Positions 13,858 to 21,233 of a DNA stretch of 21,233 nucleotides are shown piece by piece (the stretch's first letter is position 1; each line of letters opens with the position of its first letter). The notes beneath the pieces were generated by a model. That model was not told the DNA's origin. It did not search any database and saw nothing but the letters and a program-made list of their open reading frames with translations. The stretch spans positions 1 through 21,233 of the forward strand of contig JBJXDS010000216.1 of the NCBI GenBank assembly GCA_046154525.1, read 5' to 3'. Source of the DNA: JABWCE01 sp046154525 (GTDB lineage: Bacteria; Bacteroidota; Bacteroidia; NS11-12g; UBA9320). The position numbers and the translations under genes were made by a program.

Positions 13858-16800
13858 TTATTTATAAATTGATATTTTTTGATTAGAGACAAGTCCACCA
13901 TTAGTAATTTTGACTATGTAAATACCATTGGCCATACTGAGGTCAACTGAGTAAGTTGATTTGAGCGGATTGGTTTCAATTGATTTAACCAATTCTCCCA
14001 TCAGGTTGTATATTGCAATAGCTATATCCGATTTTGGGTCTTCTATATCTACTGTAAAGGTTCCTCTATTAGGGTTAGGATAAATATTGGTTCCATTTAA
14101 TTTGTTGAGTGGATTGATGCTACCCGAAATGGCCACTTCTTTGCATAATTGAGAGAAACAACCTGCGGCATTGAACACTGTTAAACAAACGTTATATTTA
14201 CCTGAAGGATAATTTAAATAGTTATATTGAGCAGAGGGTGCAGTTGCTTTTCCACCATCACCAAAATCCCACTGATAGGTAGTGTTACCTGGTTGAGTTG
14301 CAGTAAAGTTAACCAATCGTCCACTTGTTTTGGATGTGAAATCAGCTTTAGGTTTGGCATTTACAGTTACAGGTTTATTAATAGAATCTGAGCATCCGCC
14401 GGGTACGATGGCCACTAAAGTTACATTATAAGTTTGGGATGTTCCAGCAATATTATAGAGGTGACGAGGAGATTGTGTTGAAGAAGTACTTCCATCTCCA
14501 AATTTCCACTGATAAAGTAAATTACCAGCCGAAACAGTTGATTTGTTGGTAAATGCCGCATCTTCGTCTTCACATACATCGGCTGCATCAAAATTAGCCT
14601 TAGACTGAAGTTTTACATCAATTTCCTTTGATACTTTATCTGAACATTTGTTATCCGAAGTTAAAGTAAGAGTTACTGTTCTTTTGCCTGTAATGCTGAA
14701 CAATTTATTTGGATTTTCCAGATTACTGATACCTTCGCCTGCAAAATCCCAAAGGAAGGAGGTTAAAGTTCCTGCGGGCTTAGTTCCTGTAAAATTAAAG
14801 GAAGTAGGGCTAAGGTTGCAAATTGGTCCTGTTGTAAAAGTAGCAGAAGGGGCTTCAGCCAATACCAACGTTTTGGTAGCCGAGTCAGCACAACCGAATT
14901 CAGAAACAACTTTCATTTTCACAATTTTGGGACCTGGGGTTGCAAAACTGTGCAGCGGGTTGGCAAAGCCTGAAACAGACCCATCACCAAAGTTCCAGGT
15001 ATAACCCATATTACCAATGGCAATAGAAGAACCATTGGTAAAAGCGATATCAGTTTTATCACATAAAACAGCAGGAATAGAATATTTGGCCACGGGACGT
15101 GCAAACTGCTGAGCATTTCTGGTAAGCATCTCGCTGCATCCATTGGAAGTAGCAGTTAATGTAACTTTATAACCACCGGCTACAGGATATTTTTGTTTTG
15201 GATTAACTTTAGTACTTGAAGTTCCGTTTCCAAAATCCCATTTGTAAAGAATAGTACCCGCACTTATGGTGGTGGAGTTTACAAAACTTACACTATCACC
15301 AATACATGCATTAAATACTTTAAATCCGATTTTAGGAATTTCAGTAACCACTACTGGTATAGTTGTATTACTTGTATACCCGTAAGGGGCAGTAGTAGTG
15401 GTTAGCAATACATTATACGTGCCATGAGTAGGGAAGGTAAATACAACATCTGCATTGGTAGATGTATCGGCAGGGTTACCCGTTCCAAAATCCCATTTAT
15501 GAATTAAATTTCCGGAAGACACCGAACTTGTGTTGGTAAAAATAACATTATCACCATCGCACACAGGTTGCCCAAATTTAAAATCGGTAACAGGCCTTGG
15601 AGCAATAAAAATATTTCTGGTAAGCAGAGAGTCACAATAGTGAGGTCCTAAATCCAAAATGGAAACAGTCATTATGATTGTAGTATCAACAATAGCAGCA
15701 TCAGCAGTAAAGGTTACCTTGGCATTAGCCGATCCCGAAGGGGTAGGGTTGGAAGGAGTGTAATAAGAACTTGGTAAAACCCTTCCGCTTTTGGTACGGA
15801 ATGTAAAGCCTGACATAATCCAGGTAGTACCATAATCCACATTGGCATAGCCTGTTGGAGGGGTAATTTCATACGATAACTTATCGCCTTTGGCTACAAT
15901 ATCTGGGTTGCCTACCGTACCAATAGTATTGGGCTGAGTGGTTTCAAATGGAGTTGATTTAATAAATGTTGCACCATTTGGACTTGGCTTTACTGTTACT
16001 TTACAGGCTACACGGCTGCTTGGGCAGGATAATTTTCTGTAATGAACTTCCAATCCCATGTAGTAATTGTTACCAATTGTTGTAAAAGGAGCAGCACCAT
16101 ACACCATTTTACTGGAAGCTACCGTCATTTCTGCATCTGAGATAGTCATTGCACCTGAAGTCATGTAGTTGGAATTGGCCATGGTGGAAGTAGTGGTAAC
16201 ATAAAATCCGTAGATGACATTTTTTGTTAATGAAGTCTCAGGTATTTTAACATAGGCTAACGTTTTGGTACCAGAACTAAATACCCTGCCAACTACTCCG
16301 CTGGCTATCTGAGTCCAGGCAGTAGCATTGGTTTCAAAACCGATGTAAGTCCCTGTTTTCATATACACATTAAAGGTTTGACCAAAATTGAAATTAACTA
16401 AATGGGTAGTAAAACTGTCCACCACCAGATCATTTTTTGGGGTAATATCAAACATTCCACCGCTAAAGTTTGAAACCGTATAATAGTTTGTTCCGGCTAC
16501 ACCATTGCCCAATTTTTGGGGAGCGGATATTTTAAAAGCCTGGGCATAAAATGTATTAACCCCAAGCACCAAAGGTGGCGATAACGTATTTTTACCCTTA
16601 GCTACCGCATTGCCACCTGTGGCAGCATTATACCAAACAATGGAATCCCCTGCATTTACAGGAGTGGCTTTAAGTGGAGCTTTGCCCGGGCCACATTTTA
16701 TTACATCGCTTACCGCTGGAGTATAAGCTGGACCCTGATATTTAAAGGTTATTTTTGTTGTGTCGTTTGTGGCAACCGAGTCCTTTTTATTATTAGGTAA

Positions 16801-17589
16801 AGAAGTCCATACCTTGACAGTGTAGGTTGTGCCATCAACAAAATTAAAGGTAGGCGACAATGTGATATTAGCACTGTTACCTAGAGTGGTAGGTGTATTG
16901 TATCTCATTTGGGGTTGCATGGTTCCATTAACCGACCAGTCAATTTTAGCGCTATCCACAGTATTTGTTCCAAAATTAGTATATGTAGCTACGATAGTTG
17001 GTGCACATAATGGAGTGGTTAGTGCTGAAATTCCAACATCATTAGGTTTGGTAGACCCTTGCCATATTTCAATTTCCCTGAAATTCATATTAGAAAGCTG
17101 GGTACCTGATGCCTGAAATTTAGTGAACCGTAGTTTTAAAGTTGTCACGTTGAATGGAAACTTTACAGTATTAACGCAAACGCTATTATTCAAACCTGAA
17201 AAAGTAAAAGAATAAACGTATGCTGAAGTTAACGTATTCCAGATGTAAACATCGGCCCCTGCCAAAAAACGAGTAGCCGTATTGCCATGATGAATGGTTA
17301 TGGAATTGATAGATTGGGGAGTAGACCATGTAAAATCAAACCATTCAACATTGGGCGTTGTAGATGGAGGAGTACTTGTAGTAATCCACATTTCCTGAGT
17401 ACATGTGGTATTAATTACCTGATTATTTAATGCTGAACATGGTCCGGTATTACAAGTGCTGGCAGCTGCAGTGGCTGTAGGGGCAAGGTTTTTTTGTGCC
17501 TCAACTTTGGTTGAAGTTATTAATAACCCAACCATTACAAAACCCAACAGAAGTGTACCTTTTATATTGAAATTATTTAAGTATCTCAT
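13858..17589 (-). CDS. Secreted discoidin-like/PKD protein with T9SS type A sorting domain (paralogue 2)
   Basis: This 1243-residue protein starts at ATG 17589 with a signal peptide ending VEA|Q (residue 32). Residues about 34-178 resemble an F5/8 type C (discoidin) carbohydrate-binding domain: EWFDFTWSTPQSINSITIHHG, then VKFPFNVTTLKLRFTKFQ and NFREIEIWQG. From residue 181 it has the same body as the downstream gene: a CARDB-like domain, Ig-like domain, an ITPKNDLVVDSF region and six PKD-type units near 661, 748, 831, 910, 996 and 1078. The T9SS tail (IYPNPNRGTFTV...ANGIYIVKI) begins near 1166. The stop is 6 bp from the chosen ATG of paralogue 1, and the start is 40 bp below the upstream gene's stop, so co-transcription is very likely. 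Probably binds glycans at the cell surface. That is inferred from the domains. Confidence 0.93.
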   Translation of the reverse strand: MRYLNNFNIKGTLLLGFVMVGLLITSTKVEAQKNLAPTATAAASTCNTGPCSALNNQVINTTCTQEMWITTSTPPSTTPNVEWFDFTWSTPQSINSITIHHGNTATRFLAGADVYIWNTLTSAYVYSFTFSGLNNSVCVNTVKFPFNVTTLKLRFTKFQASGTQLSNMNFREIEIWQGSTKPNDVGISALTTPLCAPTIVATYTNFGTNTVDSAKIDWSVNGTMQPQMRYNTPTTLGNSANITLSPTFNFVDGTTYTVKVWTSLPNNKKDSVATNDTTKITFKYQGPAYTPAVSDVIKCGPGKAPLKATPVNAGDSIVWYNAATGGNAVAKGKNTLSPPLVLGVNTFYAQAFKISAPQKLGNGVAGTNYYTVSNFSGGMFDITPKNDLVVDSFTTHLVNFNFGQTFNVYMKTGTYIGFETNATAWTQIASGVVGRVFSSGTKTLAYVKIPETSLTKNVIYGFYVTTTSTMANSNYMTSGAMTISDAEMTVASSKMVYGAAPFTTIGNNYYMGLEVHYRKLSCPSSRVACKVTVKPSPNGATFIKSTPFETTQPNTIGTVGNPDIVAKGDKLSYEITPPTGYANVDYGTTWIMSGFTFRTKSGRVLPSSYYTPSNPTPSGSANAKVTFTADAAIVDTTIIMTVSILDLGPHYCDSLLTRNIFIAPRPVTDFKFGQPVCDGDNVIFTNTSSVSSGNLIHKWDFGTGNPADTSTNADVVFTFPTHGTYNVLLTTTTAPYGYTSNTTIPVVVTEIPKIGFKVFNACIGDSVSFVNSTTISAGTILYKWDFGNGTSSTKVNPKQKYPVAGGYKVTLTATSNGCSEMLTRNAQQFARPVAKYSIPAVLCDKTDIAFTNGSSIAIGNMGYTWNFGDGSVSGFANPLHSFATPGPKIVKMKVVSEFGCADSATKTLVLAEAPSATFTTGPICNLSPTSFNFTGTKPAGTLTSFLWDFAGEGISNLENPNKLFSITGKRTVTLTLTSDNKCSDKVSKEIDVKLQSKANFDAADVCEDEDAAFTNKSTVSAGNLLYQWKFGDGSTSSTQSPRHLYNIAGTSQTYNVTLVAIVPGGCSDSINKPVTVNAKPKADFTSKTSGRLVNFTATQPGNTTYQWDFGDGGKATAPSAQYNYLNYPSGKYNVCLTVFNAAGCFSQLCKEVAISGSINPLNKLNGTNIYPNPNRGTFTVDIEDPKSDIAIAIYNLMGELVKSIETNPLKSTYSVDLSMANGIYIVKITNGGLVSNQKISIYK

Positions 17590-17629
17590 AATTCTATTAA
17601 ATTTAAATTTGTTAAAAGTGGTTAATTAA

Positions 17630-20600
17630 TTATTTATTAAGAGAAATAGTACGGTGTATTTGCTTTCCAGAAACACTCATACGAACATGATAGATGCCGT
17701 TTGATTGGTTTGAAAGATCAATAGTTTGAACTCCATTTTGACTATGCAGGCTATTTACACTATATATCAAAGCTCCAGTAGAGTTATATACCTCAACTAT
17801 CATATCTTCTGGTGTTGCAAAATTGTAACTAACATTTACTATACCGGTAGATGGATTAGGATATACATTGATCGATTTATCTTTTTCTATATTTCCTACA
17901 CTTCCTGTTATTGTTGGATAGTTCTTGCTTACATTAATAATTCGATTGAAAGGTAAGCTAAGGTTACCACTATTGTCTGATACTTCAAAAGTTACCGCAT
18001 ATAATCCTTCAACATACGTATTTAGGTTATTAAATAAAATATGCAAACGTGGACGCAGAGCTGCTGGTGCATCATAGTTATCTGTAATTGTTAATCCTAC
18101 AGAAGGGTCAATAACTGACCATAAGCCAACATTCATTGGTAATCCATTCAAAACTGGAGCAACATCATCAATAACCCTAACATAACGGCGGCGGACGGTA
18201 ATATTGCCACTACCATCGGTAGCGGTATATTCATCGTGGTATAAACCTAATTTATAAAATATTACGTTACTGGTTTTTGTAATAGAAACTTCGGAGTTAC
18301 TGTAATAATTGTCATAAACACTGGCTACTACAGAGTAGTATGTTTTATTTACCTGATGTACAATGGTATCTAAGGTATTTAATACGATTGTTGGTCCAAC
18401 ATAGTCATCAACCAAGTATTTATAGGTTTTGGTATCGGCCTTATTGCCCGAAACATCAGTAGAGTTATAGATAAGGGTGTATGAGCCTTTGAATCTTGTA
18501 TCCACACCTTCAGGAGTAGATGGTCCATTAGTCTTATTTAAAGTTATTGGGTTATCATAATTATCTGTTACTTTAGTACGGTCAATAAATACAGAAAGAA
18601 TTTGAACTTTAATTTCATTTTTGCCATCTGCATCATTATTTACAATTACAGGTTTTTGGCTGTCTTTCACAATTACAACCCTTTTCTTTGAAGCTGCGTT
18701 ACCTGCCTGATCATTAACCAGGTATGTGAGGATATAGGTTCCCAAAACATTTGTATTCACGGTCCCATCAATAACTATTGAATTGCTGATATTTCCATCT
18801 TTATTATCCATGGCACTAGCGCCATCTTCACTATATGTTCCAAATACTTCTATTTTTACGGTATCATTTCCATTAAGTGTAATAACCGGTTTATTTTGAT
18901 CTCTAACTACATATATAACACGTGTTATAGGCACTGCGGCATTTCCACCGGCATCTTTTACATTATAATTCATATAGTAAATACCGGTGAAGCCCATATC
19001 AAGGTCGCCCGACATTGTAACCTTAGAGCTTATATCACCTTCTGTGGCATCAATAGCTTTAGCGCCATATTCTGTATAGGTGGCACCTACCTCAAGACGC
19101 AAAGTATCTTCATCAATTAGGGTAAGCACAGGAGCTGTCATGTCATTAACTAATACTAACCTGTAATCTTCAAACTCACCAAGACGATTGGCGTTGGTTA
19201 CTCCGCTTGAAGCACCGCAAGGAAGATTAGGATCAGTTGAATAACTGGTACCAATTCTCATTTTGGTTTTTCCTTCAAAGGCGGTAGAAATAGTAGGCAC
19301 TTTTATTGTAGTAGAATAATAGAGTGTATTAGCCGTGGCCTCTGTTGCCACCAATTCGCCTAAGTCATCAAAATCACCATCAATATTCCAATCCACCCAC
19401 ACTTTTCGTGTCATAGGGTTTACATTGGTTGTTCGCGAAACTGCTAAGGTATATGTAGCGCCAAACGTTAAATTGGCAGGGGCTACATTTAACGAATAGT
19501 CATCGTATCCTTGAGAATTATTAAAGGATGTATTATTGATAAGTTTAACTCCGCTTTTGTTCGTTAGTGTTACGTTATTAATAGCTATATCTGACGATGC
19601 AGAGACACCCATAAGTGGTGTGCAATGCTCCACCACAATTACATAATCCGATTTAATCAGATTAGTAGCTGTAGCTGCAGAATCTAAGGTATTCCAGCCT
19701 CTCAATGAAACCGTATATTTTCCTTTAGCATTAAAGGTTACTTTAATATCGCGACTGGTTGCGTTGGTTCCACCTGAATAGGAAACCGTGTTGGGAAAGA
19801 AACTCCATCTCAACTTATCACACTTTAGTGCCTTACCTTTTACAGCATCCATGGCAGAGATATAAACAAACTCACCAGTATTTGGCCGGCGATTGTCGGC
19901 TATAAAATCAATATTTGCTTTGGTATGAGGAGTAACCACTACAACCGATTTGGTATAATCATCTATGCCCATACAGGTAGATGCATTCAGGGTTACATCA
20001 TACGTATTATCCGTTTGAATAGAGAAATCGTAAAGATCTTTGGTGTAACCTACTTCTCCATACCCTGGCTCTACCGACCAAACCCATTGGGTATTACCCA
20101 AAACATTGGAAGATGTGTTTATGTATGTGTAAGCTACAGGATTATATAGGGTATCGGGAATAACAAAGTCGGCTACGGGTGCTTTTGTTGGTCCACGTAC
20201 TGTAACCCAACTGGCTACAAATCCTGAGTCGACACCAGTAGCATTGGTACTGAAATATAAATACATGGCACCGCTTTTTGCTACTATTGGTGCAGTTGGA
20301 ACTGTTCCAAAAGTAAATCCATTGCCTGGATGAAGAGGAATTCCACCTGCATTTTGGCCATCATATATTTTAAGTAGGTCACCTACATCTTTAATTTTGA
20401 ATTGACTGAATGTTAATGTTATTGTTTCGGCACCACATGGAATAATGGTGGCATAATCAATACGGTTATTAGAATAATTACCTGTAATACCTCCATCATC
20501 AATTATCCGTCCCGATTGTTCATAAATTGGTTGAACAGTACCTGCTCCAAGTGGATTATCTTTAGGGGCGGTTACCCTCAAATAATTGGGCTTACATAAT

Positions 20601-21233
20601 AAACTTGACGGCCCCTGGCTATTGGATGCCTGCATACAAACAGTATAATTTCCAGGTTTGGATATATTTACAGAAGGATTTTGATTTTTATATGGATTAC
20701 CTCCTACAAGGTTTGAATTTAAAAATTCAACATCTTGACGTGTATTTACAGAATCTGCCTTATCATACATGTACCAGCTCCAATAGGTAGGACCATTCGT
20801 AGAAAGATCAAGAAAATCGGCATATCCAAAACGTTCAATTTCATTAGAAACTACAGCGAAATCTATAACAGGTTTTGATGTAGGGTTAATAATATTAATG
20901 CATTTCAAGACTGAATCGCGACCCAGACAATTTTGGCTTTTTAGTCTTACACAGCTTGTTCCGGTGTTATTAAAAATATGTGAAGCGTTAGTAGTTGAAT
21001 ATTCTATGGTAGTGTTATCATCTATATCCCATTGGTGGGCCATGTAGCCAGTTTGGTTGCTATTTTTCATCTTTACCACTTCGCCAACAAAAGCAGTAGT
21101 AGGCATAAAGAATCCGGCGGCAAGGCTGGTAGGGTTAGCTAGTGTAATAGTATAATCTTCCTGCTCGCCATAATAATGAACTGGAGATCCAGTGGTTCCG
21201 GTAGGGCATGCATTACCTGCTGATAGAATATAA
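17630..21233 (-). CDS. Giant secreted GEVED/PKD/CUB/Ig-like protein with T9SS sorting domain (5' truncated)
   Basis: The frame is open to the window edge, giving 1200 residues without the true start. The ATG at 21106 is internal, because the codons before it (HYYGEQEDYTITL) are the end of a GEVED-type domain. In visible numbering the order is: the end of a GEVED domain (1-31), PKD-like units (about 45-220), a CUB-like domain (about 230-343: GNYSNN, FKIKDVGDLLKIYDGQ, SGAMYLYFST, GFVASW), two more PKD-like units, a complete GEVED domain (about 534-698: VWVDWNIDGDFDDLGE, RLGEFEDYRLVL), five DUF5011/HYR-like Ig repeats near 700, 778, 858, 948 and 1023 (GTYILTYLVNDQAGNAA pattern), and a T9SS tail from about 1110 (INVYPNPSTG...NGIYHVRM). 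A surface or secreted multidomain protein; a protease or other catalytic domain could lie in the missing N-terminus. It probably leads the operon with the two paralogues. Confidence 0.92.
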   Translation of the reverse strand, partial: YILSAGNACPTGTTGSPVHYYGEQEDYTITLANPTSLAAGFFMPTTAFVGEVVKMKNSNQTGYMAHQWDIDDNTTIEYSTTNASHIFNNTGTSCVRLKSQNCLGRDSVLKCINIINPTSKPVIDFAVVSNEIERFGYADFLDLSTNGPTYWSWYMYDKADSVNTRQDVEFLNSNLVGGNPYKNQNPSVNISKPGNYTVCMQASNSQGPSSLLCKPNYLRVTAPKDNPLGAGTVQPIYEQSGRIIDDGGITGNYSNNRIDYATIIPCGAETITLTFSQFKIKDVGDLLKIYDGQNAGGIPLHPGNGFTFGTVPTAPIVAKSGAMYLYFSTNATGVDSGFVASWVTVRGPTKAPVADFVIPDTLYNPVAYTYINTSSNVLGNTQWVWSVEPGYGEVGYTKDLYDFSIQTDNTYDVTLNASTCMGIDDYTKSVVVVTPHTKANIDFIADNRRPNTGEFVYISAMDAVKGKALKCDKLRWSFFPNTVSYSGGTNATSRDIKVTFNAKGKYTVSLRGWNTLDSAATATNLIKSDYVIVVEHCTPLMGVSASSDIAINNVTLTNKSGVKLINNTSFNNSQGYDDYSLNVAPANLTFGATYTLAVSRTTNVNPMTRKVWVDWNIDGDFDDLGELVATEATANTLYYSTTIKVPTISTAFEGKTKMRIGTSYSTDPNLPCGASSGVTNANRLGEFEDYRLVLVNDMTAPVLTLIDEDTLRLEVGATYTEYGAKAIDATEGDISSKVTMSGDLDMGFTGIYYMNYNVKDAGGNAAVPITRVIYVVRDQNKPVITLNGNDTVKIEVFGTYSEDGASAMDNKDGNISNSIVIDGTVNTNVLGTYILTYLVNDQAGNAASKKRVVIVKDSQKPVIVNNDADGKNEIKVQILSVFIDRTKVTDNYDNPITLNKTNGPSTPEGVDTRFKGSYTLIYNSTDVSGNKADTKTYKYLVDDYVGPTIVLNTLDTIVHQVNKTYYSVVASVYDNYYSNSEVSITKTSNVIFYKLGLYHDEYTATDGSGNITVRRRYVRVIDDVAPVLNGLPMNVGLWSVIDPSVGLTITDNYDAPAALRPRLHILFNNLNTYVEGLYAVTFEVSDNSGNLSLPFNRIINVSKNYPTITGSVGNIEKDKSINVYPNPSTGIVNVSYNFATPEDMIVEVYNSTGALIYSVNSLHSQNGVQTIDLSNQSNGIYHVRMSVSGKQIHRTISLNK

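Noticed and set aside
21104..21106. ATG at 21106 as the start of the giant GEVED/CUB protein
   Set aside because: The frame stays open upstream and encodes the end of a GEVED-type domain, and there is no signal peptide after this ATG, so it is internal.

Overview
The window is AT-rich DNA from a member of the Bacteroidota. The evidence is three very large secreted proteins with type IX secretion (T9SS) C-terminal sorting domains, several TAnnTTTG promoter boxes typical of the phylum, weak ribosome-binding sites, and protein families common in gliding or environmental Bacteroidota. Genus and species cannot be read from the sequence.

Layout. (1) 1-1968, minus: 3'-truncated gene for a secreted SGNH/GDSL esterase fused to a right-handed beta-helix. 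(2) 1969-3178: a 1.2-kb gene-poor divergent intergenic region, mostly filled by about 45 units of a degenerate 21-bp tandem repeat. The units run in one orientation from 2154 to 2573 and in the opposite orientation from 2596 to 3099, with a perfect 12-bp-arm palindrome at the switch point. (3) 3179-5023, plus: MsbA-like ABC exporter. (4) 5024-5979: a REP/RAYT module. Five 21-bp REP-like palindromes in both orientations surround a tyrosine (Y1/HUH) RAYT transposase, and a 122-bp tandem duplication has left a truncated copy of the RAYT 5' end. (5) 5980-7814: a DNA-alkylation-repair (AlkD-type) gene with a DinB-fold gene downstream on the minus strand and a second DinB-fold gene divergent on the plus strand. 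(6) 7928-10090, plus: an alpha-oxoamine-synthase-family PLP enzyme followed by a membrane-anchored helix-hairpin-helix protein, closed by a strong bidirectional terminator at about 10101-10125. (7) 10150-21233, minus: three consecutive giant T9SS cargo genes with tight spacing (40 bp and 6 bp), probably one transcript that ends at the same terminator. The first is cut by the window end. The other two are diverged tandem paralogues that share their PKD-rich body but carry different N-terminal domains.

How it fits together. The surface proteins (group 7 and the esterase) are envelope or secreted functions, and the ABC exporter and PLP enzyme could be lipid or envelope related, though this is inference. 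The DinB/AlkD genes form a small stress or repair cluster. The two most unusual items are the bidirectional 21-bp repeat array between the esterase and ABC exporter genes, and the compact REP/RAYT module, in which a REP hairpin lies over the likely promoter of the transposase gene.
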